Origin: Candidatus Dormiibacterota bacterium
Lineage (GTDB): Bacteria > Chloroflexota > Dormibacteria > UBA8260 > Bog-877
Assembly: GCA_003164475.1 (NCBI GenBank)
Contig: PLTL01000026.1
Location: 1 to 13,808, forward strand
DNA length: 13,808 bases
Reading direction: 5' to 3'
Position numbers and translations under genes: made by a program. The notes below the pieces were generated by a model, which searched no databases, had not been told where the DNA came from, and saw nothing but the letters and a program-made list of their open reading frames with translations. Below are positions 1 through 7,545 of this stretch, in pieces (the first letter of the stretch is position 1; every line of letters begins with the position of its first letter).

Positions 1-510
1 CGCGGGTTCTTCAGCACCCTGCTAAACGACTCGCTGATGGCCGAGATGTTCGGCATCATTCTCGAGGGAGTCCGCGATGGGGGCCAAGCCAAGATCGACG
101 CGCTCTACCAGAGGTACAACGACGGCTTCGATCGGCCACGTGTGGAAGGGGCCTTGGGTGACGTTGTACCACTGATCTGCGGCGAGTTGCGGGCACCACT
201 TGTCGACACTCCTTTACATAGCGCACCACACTTTCTTATGGTCTTCGCTGCGGTCGCGTGCGCGACGGTCGGCATTCCTCGGGGCGATCTTGGAGGCCCT
301 GAAGGGCAGGATGGTGGCCTTGCTGAACCTGAGGTCGTTCTGGCGGAGCTATACGAGCTTGGGCGCCTGATCGAACAAGACGATCCAAGCGGGAGCGAGA
401 ATGCGCGCGCCTTCTGGCGTGCGTCCCGGTCGTCCACGCAGAGAATCGCGTCGCGCAGAACGCGGTTCCCAATGTACCTCGCCGCCGTTCGGGGTCAGCT
501 TGCAGTCTAA
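1..510 (+). CDS. DUF262-type protein, C-terminal part (5' end outside window)
   Basis: The reading frame is open from the first base, so the gene starts upstream of the window; 169 residues and a TAA stop are visible. The fragment looks like the C-terminal part of DUF262 (ParB/GmrS-like) proteins: a helical stretch with RGFFSTLLNDS, then LYQRYNDGF, a predicted helical middle (HFLMVFAAVACATVG) and a basic tail with a STQRIASRRTRF pattern that I associate with this family. The DUF262 catalytic region, with its DGQQR motif, would lie outside the window, so nucleotide hydrolysis or nuclease activity cannot be judged. DUF262 proteins are known from GmrSD-type modification-dependent restriction and other defence islands. 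The next gene begins 3 nt after this stop and is probably co-transcribed. The family call rests on remembered similarity and is moderate. Confidence 0.55.
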   Translation, partial: RGFFSTLLNDSLMAEMFGIILEGVRDGGQAKIDALYQRYNDGFDRPRVEGALGDVVPLICGELRAPLVDTPLHSAPHFLMVFAAVACATVGIPRGDLGGPEGQDGGLAEPEVVLAELYELGRLIEQDDPSGSENARAFWRASRSSTQRIASRRTRFPMYLAAVRGQLAV

Positions 511-513
511 GCC

Positions 514-1128
514 GTGGAGCTCGCAAGGCCGTATGCAGCATTCCTCCTGAGTTCGTCAGACATCCGATTGGCCTTCGTGAAGGCAACCGAGGCACCTATC
601 ACAAGCCCCTGCGCTCCGAGTCACGAGGTAGCCCGGGAGGGGGCGGTGATCAAGCTTCAGGACCGCTGGGGTGCATTCAGTCGGGATCTTGTCTTACTTT
701 CAGCGGTGGGATCAGTGCGGACAACGAGCGGGATGTCCATAACCCGCCAGTGCGGCAGCAGCGCGGTCGCTTTGCGGACATTGAGGGCGACATTCACGGG
801 TCGAGCTACGAAAGGGCGCGATTGGGAGCCAAAGTGGTTTGATCCCGCGGAGGCGGTTGACGCCGCGGGCCGCCTTCGGATATCGAACTTTGCCGCTGTC
901 TCGGCCGCGCTCGGGGCCACACCGGCGCCCCTTGCCGAGCTACGAGCGGTGCGCAATTTCTTTGCGCACCGTGGGGCTGTTGCCGGGAGCACGGCGCGCA
1001 GGGTTATCGGCGTAGCTACGACTCCCGAGGTGCACGACTATCTCACTGCGACGCTGAGCGGGGGGGCGCTCAGGTTTGAGGTGTGGATCGCCATGCTCCA
1101 GAGCATGGCTCGGGCGGCTGTCTCCTAG
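514..1128 (+). CDS. HEPN-like protein, partner of the DUF262 gene
   Basis: A 204-aa soluble, mostly helical protein. Near residues 147-156 it has RAVRNFFAHRG, which fits the HEPN Rx4-6H pattern (R-NFFA-H); in HEPN RNases this Arg and His form the active site. I infer a HEPN-like fold, possibly an RNase or the toxin half of a two-gene module, but the motif is the only direct evidence. An earlier segment, AVIKLQDRWGAFSRDLVLLSA, resembles the first helices of DUF262-linked helical proteins. The GTG start chosen lies 3 nt after the upstream TAA with no clear ribosome binding site. An in-frame GTG at 646 has a better GGGAGG 5 nt upstream and would remove 44 residues; the longer form is preferred because the extra residues read as normal protein. 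It converges with the large helicase gene about 100 bp away. Confidence 0.6.
   Translation: MELARPYAAFLLSSSDIRLAFVKATEAPITSPCAPSHEVAREGAVIKLQDRWGAFSRDLVLLSAVGSVRTTSGMSITRQCGSSAVALRTLRATFTGRATKGRDWEPKWFDPAEAVDAAGRLRISNFAAVSAALGATPAPLAELRAVRNFFAHRGAVAGSTARRVIGVATTPEVHDYLTATLSGGALRFEVWIAMLQSMARAAVS
1090..1109. repeat. Perfect 9-bp inverted repeat at the 3' end of the HEPN-like gene
   Basis: The sequence GCCATGCTCCAGAGCATGGC has 9-bp arms around a 2-bp centre. It lies inside the last codons of the HEPN-like gene, about 17 bp before the stop codon. As RNA it would fold as a stem of 7 bp with a 6-nt loop. There is no T tract after it. It may slow or end transcription at this convergent junction, or be a chance result of codon choice. 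Confidence 0.5.
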
Positions 1129-1214
1129 AGCCTGGCCCACGGTCCGAGGGAGGTGGCATTGACAGTCGCGTCCGGGGGAGACTCACTCGCTCAGCTTCTG
1201 GCGCAGCCACAGAC

Positions 1215-1230
1215 GCCGACCTTGGCCGGC
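1215..1230 (-). terminator. Possible terminator hairpin just after the helicase stop codon
   Basis: On the - strand, one base after the TAA stop of the helicase gene, the sequence GCCGGC-CAAG-GTCGGC can form a 6-bp stem (one G-T pair) with a 4-nt loop. No U tract follows, so it is not a classical intrinsic terminator, but stem-only terminators are accepted in high-GC actinobacteria. Its position between two converging transcription units supports a terminator role. Confidence 0.35.
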
Positions 1231-1231
1231 T

Positions 1232-4200
1232 TTATGGCGCCAATGGAACGGAACGGGCTTCATCAAGCTTCTTCGCGGGGACACGCAGGCATTCGAAGGA
1301 GTTTGCGATCGAGAGGAACCTCTCCGTGCCCTCCGCGAACCCGTCGGCCTCGCTTTCCTCGCGGGCACCGGCCAGGCGATCGGACATCTCGCCGCGCGTT
1401 TGCTCCAGCGGGTGTGAGAGGAGGACGCGCCCTCCGGCCACGTCCGCGGCCCAGACGCCGCCCGTGAGTCGCACAGGCGTGCCATGCCCGGCAGCTGCGA
1501 CCTGCTCGGATGCGCGCTGCTCAGTCTCCGCGGCCTGATCCCAGTCGATCTCGCCGCCGCGGAGCAGCGCCGCGACATCGGCAGCCAGCCGCCAGTCGAG
1601 CAGCGGGTGGTGGGATCGGTTGTAGTAATCGCGGAGGCAGTCGTAGCAGGAGGTAGTGCACGCTCGGTGGTCTTCGGCCCCATAGGTTCCGGCTACGGTG
1701 GCCGCCTCGGCGAGGAGCCGGCTGAACACATCGGGATCGGCCAGATGGGTAGCGTAACCTGCACCGTTCTCGAGCTCGTCGGCGAGGTAGATCTCCGTCG
1801 GGGCCCCCGGAAACGACGGCGCGTGGATTCCCACTCTCAACTCTCGGCTTCTGACCTCGAGGAGGCGCACAGCAGCTTCACGGAGGAGGAAGCCGGCCGA
1901 GTAGAGGGCGGCCTTTGCTCCGATCGCGGCTCGCACTCCGAGCTTGGAGAGGTCGATGCAGACGCCGCGCGGCAGCGACGCGGGACGCACTAGGAGGATG
2001 TCGCTGATCTGGGCAGCGCCCAGGGCCATCTGGCGGCTTGAACCGGGCTGCGGCGCAAACCCCCGAGCGGCGGCTGCCTGCTGCTCGACGAGCCCGGGCT
2101 GCCCCGCGGCGGTGATGAAGACATAGTCGCGGCCGCTGTTGTCGTTGATCGTGAACAGCCGCCCGCGCCCGCTCCGGATCTCGGAGTTCTCGATCCTTGC
2201 AGTCTGGAGGGTTCCCTCCTCAGGCGCCACCCTCGCGGCTCCGGCTCGGCCTGAGAATTCGAACGTGCCGTCGTAGTCGACGGGGGCGAAGTCGGTTCGG
2301 AAGCCGAGAGGCTGGGCGAGCTGGAGCTGACGGTAGGCGGGCGCGGGCTCGCCGCATGTGGGGCAGGTAGCGCTCCCCTCACCTCCGGGGACAAGCCGGA
2401 TGCAGGAGCGACAGAGAGCTATGGTGCCCACCGGCCCCTCTGGATTTGCGCGTTCGCTGATCCGGCCGGCATATGGGTAGAAGGACGCGAGGCCCACTGC
2501 CGTGTGCAGGTGCTTGTCCTTCACGAGCTGGGCACCGGGAGCGAAGTCGCTGACGGCGATGGATAGCTCGCGATCCACGGTCTGGGATGCTGGCCACCTC
2601 GATGGACGGGCCTGGTACAGGAGGCGGACTCGCGTGGGAAACCCGAACATGGGCAGGATGCCGGCCTCGCTGAGGAGCTCGCTCAGGTCACCCGTTTCGC
2701 CAGCGGCCGTACGGTCCACGCACCCTATGAGCCCTTTTCCCAAGTAGTCGAGCAGGGCCTGCCGGCGCGCCATCAATTCCGGGCACGTGTGGAGGAGGAG
2801 GGCGTCAACGATGGATGCAATCTCGGGGCCGCTGCGCCCGATCCAGGCTGCGACATCAGCTCGGACAGTTGGCCAGCCGGCGGCGAGACCGAATTCACCG
2901 TGAACGTTGTCCCCGCTGTCAGGAGCTCCCGGAAGCGCAAGGGCGGCGCGGAACGCCCGCCGGAGCGTTTCGGCGGCCAGTACCCGCTGGATGATCTCGG
3001 GCCGCCGCAGGTCCAGGTATGGCGGCTCCGGAGGATCTGAGGTGATCCGCTCTGGATTCGCGAAAAAGAAGTCATCGTGGCTGCGCCCCCGACACACGGT
3101 GACGCTGAGCGCAAGGGGATCATCGCGTCGGCCAGCGCGTCCGACCCGCTGCTGGTAGTTGAATCGGACAGGGGGCATGTTGGACATTACGACGGCAGTG
3201 AGCCCGCCGATGTCGACGCCCGCCTCCATCGTGGTCGTGACGGATAGCAGGTCGATTCCATCGATCCTCCCGTTCTCGCCGTCGAGGAAGATGTTCTGGA
3301 ACCTCGCCTGGCGCGCCTGGCTATCCTTGGTGTCCGTCTGCCCGGTCAGCTCCTCGCAGTGGAGGCGGAAGGGGTCACCGGCTGCCCGAGCCAGCCATCG
3401 GTAGTAGTCGTCGCGGTCCTCCACGGTGGGGGCTTCCTTGCCGAGGTCGCCTGCGCACTTGGTGCAGACGCCCGCCGATGGGTTGACGTGCTGGCGATGG
3501 CACCTCTGGCATCGCCGGGCCGTCGCCGGAGCGGGCAGCAGCACTAGCGCATCGGGACTGACCAGATAACCGGTCACGTGGCTCCCCCAGGCGCGCTCGA
3601 CGGCATCCTGGACCGCGACCTCGGGCACGCCGAGCTTGAGTGCAGCAGCTTCCCAGAACCGCCGCAGGGGCATGGGGGGATTGTCCTGCTCGGTCCTGCG
3701 CAGCCAGTTGTGGAAGCGGCGCCTATCGGCGAGGATGCGGACAGAGGCTGCGACCAGCTGGGCTGTGGTCTCGGCGGGGAGCGATCCGCGTTCGATATCA
3801 CCGGCGACCGGCTGGATTGTGCCAAACGCCAGCCCGATCGACTCGAAATCGCGGCTCATCGCGCCGTACACGGCGACCAGGCACTCCTCGCGAAGCCTCG
3901 TTCGGATACGCTCCAGCAGATCTCGCTCCTCCTCACTCAGGTCGCCGCGGAATGCGGGAGGGTCTCGGTTCCAATCCGCGAGCGTCCACCATGGGATGCC
4001 CCCGTGTCCGCTCTGGAGACTGGGCCGCGGCCCACCTGGGTTGACTCCCAGTGCCAGCAGGTGGTGCTCGACATCGCTTCTGAGCACCGCCAGCCGGGCC
4101 CCTCCGGCCGCATGGCCGGTGCGCACTCGCTCCGCGCGAGCGCGGTCTTGGGCGGTGGCGGTCGGCAGCGCGGCAACCATGAGCGCATCCGCGTCTTCGG

Positions 4201-6586
4201 GGTAGCCTTCCGCAAAACGGCGCCGGGCCGCGACATCCTGCTCACTCCGGCTCCCCGCAACGAAGGCTTCGAAGCCTGTGAGATCGCTGCGGCCCCTCTG
4301 CGCAAGTGCTGCGATGAGCAGCTGGCGAACCGTGTCCTGGTAATGGCGGAGTTCAAGCCCGGCGGAAAGCTTCGCGGCATCCTGGCGGCTGTCGGAGAAC
4401 AGGACGAGCTTGCGGTTGTTCCCAGTCAGATCGCGGAGGAGGGCATCGGAGAGAACCTGTGTCACCTTCTCGAAGCCGGTGCGCATGGTGCGTATGGGCG
4501 ACCGCATCCGGTCAGGATCCTCAGGCTGGCGGGCCCCTTCGCGGGACCAAATCCGCTCCCAGTCGTCGCCGCAGGCCGGGCAGCGTGTCGGAAAGGGCGG
4601 GAGGGCGGTAGCTGGGCGGGTCGGATCGGTCGTATCGATAGTGAAGCGATACCCCGTGGAGCCCGCATGCGATAGGGCAAGCCGCCCTTCCCGAGGGGAC
4701 CAGACGGCACGCTTGAACCGCATCCTGAAGCACCCGGCCTGCCAGTTGGTGTCCTCCGGCTGCGCGGTCCGGGGCCAGTACACCGCGTACGAGCCGGCGG
4801 TGCGTGCCAGGAGGGCCTGCTCGGGCACTCGGTCCAGCACCGGGTCGTCCGGCCCGAGGTACTCGCCGACCATGCTCGGGTCAGGCAGGCTGTAGCCGCC
4901 AAGAAAGATATCGCCACAGTTCTGGCAGTAGAGGAGCTCGAGCACGCGAGAGCCGCAGTCACAGATGGCCTGGGGACGGCTGAATAGCTTCCCGACGCGG
5001 CGGTCGGTGCCTCGGAAGGCGGTGTCGACGCTCGGGCAGGCGGGATCGGAACAAGCCCAGATCCCTTCGATATTGCGGAAGAAGAGGTGGGCTCGCATCC
5101 GCACGGGAGACCCCGGAGCCCGGGCGCTTGCCAGCAGCAGACCGTTCAGCGCTGCTCTCTGCTCCTCTGCGGTGGCACCCGGGAAGAGTTGCGCGGCCAT
5201 ATCGGCCTGAGCCTGGGCCCCGGGATGGTCGGACGCGCATGCCGCGAGCGCGGCACCCGCCATCGAGTGGTCGAGCAGGGCAGTGCAGGCATCACTATCC
5301 GGCTCTGTCCCTGCGGTTGCAAGACTTGCGTAACGGCCGGCATAGGCCGCCAGGTTTCCGGAATGATCGGAACGGGGGGCGAGCTCCCCAGGAACCACGC
5401 GGAAGGACTCCGCAGGTCGCGCGAAGAACTCCTCCAGGAACCCCGCGCCATCCGCTGCGTCGAGCGTCGCCGATGCTGCCAGGATGCGCAGCTGGTCAGG
5501 CTTATCTGCGAGCCCGATCCGGAGGAGGAGATTCCTGAGCAGGTACGCAACCTCAGTCCCGGCCGTGCCGCGGTACATGTGGAGCTCGTCGACAATCAGG
5601 GTGAAGCGGTGCGACGGACTGGCCTCAATCCAGGCACGCGTGGACTCGAATATCGCGTCATCGCGCTGCCGCATGAGCATCACGTTGAGCATCGAGTAGT
5701 TCGTTATAAGGATGTCCGGCGGGTGCGCGAGCATGTCCCACCGGGATCGCATTTCGGCACCGTCCGTGCGCTGGACGTAGTACCTGTGGTTGGGGACAGC
5801 CCGCCCACCTGTGTGAGACCTATCGAGCTGCTCGGCCCGCTCAGCCCTCTGCGAGGCGTCTCGCAACCAAGCGGCCAGACTGGCTCGGCGGTCAGCGCGG
5901 GCGATGTCGCCAGGCACGGGCGTCCGGCCCGTGTAGCGGCCGAAGTAGAAGCGGTGCCCCCGCCTGTGCGCGTCCAGCCATGATCGGGGACCTTCCCCGT
6001 CGAGGGCCCTGCGAAGACGCACCAGCTGGTCTTCGACCAGGGCATTCATGGGGTAGAGGACCAGGGTTCGGACAGCCGGCGTGTGGCCCGTCTCACTGAG
6101 GCGCTGTGGCGAGAAGTGGGCAGCGTGCTGCTCCCACCAGTGCGCCCCGTCAGGTGAGCCGGCCCCGCCCCAGCTGGCGGATTCGGCAAGCAGTTCATCC
6201 AGAACCGGCAGGAGGAAGGCCTCGGTCTTCCCCGAGCCGGTGCCTGCAGTGATGACCATGTGCCGGCCGGCCAGGGCCTCTTCGACGGCACGCACCTGGT
6301 GGACATGGAGGTGGTCAAAGCCTGTCAGAAGCCCAGCACCTGCAAACGCGGCGAGATCCGGGTGTGCCCCCGCGGCGGCGAGTGCTTCAGCAAGCGGCCG
6401 AGCGTCCTGAGCGTATTCCGGCACGATCTCCAGACGAGGCTCGCGCCACAGGACGCGGTCGCGGTCGAGCAGAAGCCGGCGCTCAGCCTGGACTCGCTCA
6501 TCGGAGAGTGCAAAGGGCGTGTCGTAGTAGCGCAGCAGCGCCTCGCGCAGGTGGTTGAACGCGTCCGACGGCGACAGCGAACTCAT
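1232..6586 (-). CDS. druE: Druantia large helicase DruE: DEAD/DEAH-like helicase with C-terminal DUF1998
   Basis: A 1784-aa superfamily 2 helicase, probably the DNA-translocating or unwinding core of a Druantia system. Visible motifs: Walker A GTGSGKT (115-121), motif Ia LVLYPMNALVEDQL (175-188), Walker B variant DELH (333-336), SAT (372-374), a motif IV-like LVLFSDSRQDAAK (727-739), motif V TTTMEAGVDIG (1117-1127) and motif VI QQRVGRAGRR (1145-1154). Cys pairs suggest several zinc-binding sites: C512/C517 with C542/C544 and C554/C557, C669/C672, C1026/C1029 with C1041/C1044, and C1392/C1395 with C1408/C1411. The end carries the DUF1998 signature (LADELENGAGYA, then CTTSCYDC at 1643-1650). 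Helicase and DUF1998 in one chain of this size fit DruE better than the separate DrmA and DrmB of DISARM. The ATG at 6586 is chosen because it overlaps the upstream TGA (ATGA) and has AGAGG 6 nt before it. Upstream in-frame starts would run deep into the preceding gene. All helicase motifs look intact and no frameshift is visible. Confidence 0.88.
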   Translation of the reverse strand: MSSLSPSDAFNHLREALLRYYDTPFALSDERVQAERRLLLDRDRVLWREPRLEIVPEYAQDARPLAEALAAAGAHPDLAAFAGAGLLTGFDHLHVHQVRAVEEALAGRHMVITAGTGSGKTEAFLLPVLDELLAESASWGGAGSPDGAHWWEQHAAHFSPQRLSETGHTPAVRTLVLYPMNALVEDQLVRLRRALDGEGPRSWLDAHRRGHRFYFGRYTGRTPVPGDIARADRRASLAAWLRDASQRAERAEQLDRSHTGGRAVPNHRYYVQRTDGAEMRSRWDMLAHPPDILITNYSMLNVMLMRQRDDAIFESTRAWIEASPSHRFTLIVDELHMYRGTAGTEVAYLLRNLLLRIGLADKPDQLRILAASATLDAADGAGFLEEFFARPAESFRVVPGELAPRSDHSGNLAAYAGRYASLATAGTEPDSDACTALLDHSMAGAALAACASDHPGAQAQADMAAQLFPGATAEEQRAALNGLLLASARAPGSPVRMRAHLFFRNIEGIWACSDPACPSVDTAFRGTDRRVGKLFSRPQAICDCGSRVLELLYCQNCGDIFLGGYSLPDPSMVGEYLGPDDPVLDRVPEQALLARTAGSYAVYWPRTAQPEDTNWQAGCFRMRFKRAVWSPREGRLALSHAGSTGYRFTIDTTDPTRPATALPPFPTRCPACGDDWERIWSREGARQPEDPDRMRSPIRTMRTGFEKVTQVLSDALLRDLTGNNRKLVLFSDSRQDAAKLSAGLELRHYQDTVRQLLIAALAQRGRSDLTGFEAFVAGSRSEQDVAARRRFAEGYPEDADALMVAALPTATAQDRARAERVRTGHAAGGARLAVLRSDVEHHLLALGVNPGGPRPSLQSGHGGIPWWTLADWNRDPPAFRGDLSEEERDLLERIRTRLREECLVAVYGAMSRDFESIGLAFGTIQPVAGDIERGSLPAETTAQLVAASVRILADRRRFHNWLRRTEQDNPPMPLRRFWEAAALKLGVPEVAVQDAVERAWGSHVTGYLVSPDALVLLPAPATARRCQRCHRQHVNPSAGVCTKCAGDLGKEAPTVEDRDDYYRWLARAAGDPFRLHCEELTGQTDTKDSQARQARFQNIFLDGENGRIDGIDLLSVTTTMEAGVDIGGLTAVVMSNMPPVRFNYQQRVGRAGRRDDPLALSVTVCRGRSHDDFFFANPERITSDPPEPPYLDLRRPEIIQRVLAAETLRRAFRAALALPGAPDSGDNVHGEFGLAAGWPTVRADVAAWIGRSGPEIASIVDALLLHTCPELMARRQALLDYLGKGLIGCVDRTAAGETGDLSELLSEAGILPMFGFPTRVRLLYQARPSRWPASQTVDRELSIAVSDFAPGAQLVKDKHLHTAVGLASFYPYAGRISERANPEGPVGTIALCRSCIRLVPGGEGSATCPTCGEPAPAYRQLQLAQPLGFRTDFAPVDYDGTFEFSGRAGAARVAPEEGTLQTARIENSEIRSGRGRLFTINDNSGRDYVFITAAGQPGLVEQQAAAARGFAPQPGSSRQMALGAAQISDILLVRPASLPRGVCIDLSKLGVRAAIGAKAALYSAGFLLREAAVRLLEVRSRELRVGIHAPSFPGAPTEIYLADELENGAGYATHLADPDVFSRLLAEAATVAGTYGAEDHRACTTSCYDCLRDYYNRSHHPLLDWRLAADVAALLRGGEIDWDQAAETEQRASEQVAAAGHGTPVRLTGGVWAADVAGGRVLLSHPLEQTRGEMSDRLAGAREESEADGFAEGTERFLSIANSFECLRVPAKKLDEARSVPLAP

Positions 6587-7545
6587 GCGTGACCTCTGCT
6601 GATGTGCTGGAGATGCCCGGCCCGCTCCGGGGGCGCCTGGGGCGGGTCTGAAACACGAATAGCCTGGCCCAGGGAGCCCGCGATCTGCCGCGCCACTCCT
6701 TGGGGGACGTTCACGTATCGAACCTCCCCCGCCCCGGAGCTCGGCGCCAGGCCACTGCAGAGGAACGCGGCCCGCGCATGGAGCACGGGGAGTGGTGCGA
6801 ACCAGGGAACGACGAGGGTGCCGCTGCGCGCGTCCGGCTCCCACCTGAGGACACTTCGCTCACAGCGGCGCAGTTCCAGATACACGCCCTCGGCCCGAGG
6901 AACAGGTCCGTATCGCCCCGGGATCGGGCTCCACCACGTCTCGACCCGCCAGTACACCTCAACGCGGTAGAGGCCCGGTGCGGCGATCCCGGCTATCGGG
7001 ACCCATCCGGGATGCTCGGCGGTGGCATCGAATCGCTTCGTTTCGAAACCGCGATTCGGTGGTCCATCGGGATAGCTCCGGACCACCGGAGCGAGATCCG
7101 GGAGCAGGCGGCTGAGGCGGTCTGCGGCGAGGGGATCGAACACGATGCCGAGATCGGTGGCGAGCTGAGCGACCTCCCCCTCGTCAGCACACTGGAGGAA
7201 GAGCGCCTCCGGCGCGTCCGCCTGCGGGACCGTCGTGAGCCATAGCCCGTCCCTGCCGCTGACCGTCTCCTGGAGGACGGCGCGGAGGGTCCGCGTGCGG
7301 GCGCCGGCGCTGATGGCGAAGCCGCCACCGCGGGGCAGCATCGTCAGGACCGGAGGAGCAGCGCTCCAGTGCTGGCTGTCCCAGTCGAGGTCGAGGTGTC
7401 CGAGACAAGCGAGGCGATGGGCGGCACTCCACGCGGAACGATCGTCGCCGCCGCGCGAGCCGAGCCAGGTGCAGGCATCCCGCAGATCTGCCCAGGCGCC
7501 GGCTCCGCACTCGCTCGTCCACTCGAGAAGGAGATCCCAGTTCAC
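6583..7545 (-). CDS. Druantia II accessory protein (DruG or DruF position), 320 aa
   Basis: I do not recognise a named domain. The protein has a helical N-terminal part (1-60) containing LACLGHLDLDW, followed by PPVLTMLPRGGGFAISAGARTR (about 83-104). This could be a winged-helix-like module followed by a small beta domain, but that is an inference from the pattern only. The rest is rich in Trp, Pro and short beta-like segments, with no signal peptide or membrane segment. It starts at GTG 7545, overlapping the upstream TGA by 4 nt (GTGA), with GGCGGA about 6 nt before it. Its own TGA overlaps the DruE start (ATGA). Tight coupling on both sides indicates a dedicated partner of DruE and of the 705-aa protein. 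By order in Druantia type II (DruM-DruF-DruG-DruE) this would be DruG, but that is assigned by position, not by recognised homology. Confidence 0.72.
   Translation of the reverse strand: MNWDLLLEWTSECGAGAWADLRDACTWLGSRGGDDRSAWSAAHRLACLGHLDLDWDSQHWSAAPPVLTMLPRGGGFAISAGARTRTLRAVLQETVSGRDGLWLTTVPQADAPEALFLQCADEGEVAQLATDLGIVFDPLAADRLSRLLPDLAPVVRSYPDGPPNRGFETKRFDATAEHPGWVPIAGIAAPGLYRVEVYWRVETWWSPIPGRYGPVPRAEGVYLELRRCERSVLRWEPDARSGTLVVPWFAPLPVLHARAAFLCSGLAPSSGAGEVRYVNVPQGVARQIAGSLGQAIRVSDPPQAPPERAGHLQHISRGHA
6593..6597 (-). promoter_or_regulatory. Ribosome binding site of druE
   Basis: On the - strand AGAGG lies 6 nt before the ATG at 6586, inside the last codons of the 320-aa gene. Together with the ATGA stop/start overlap it settles the start of the helicase against the longer in-frame alternatives upstream. 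Confidence 0.6.

Noticed and set aside
3578..4675. 365-aa + strand open frame inside druE
   Set aside because: A shadow frame in GC-rich DNA, antisense to an intact helicase; no domain-like pattern.
6587..6844. 86-residue N-terminal extension of druE
   Set aside because: The extension lies wholly within the 320-aa gene and reads as Arg/Pro/Gly-rich noise; the ATGA overlap and AGAGG site mark the true start.
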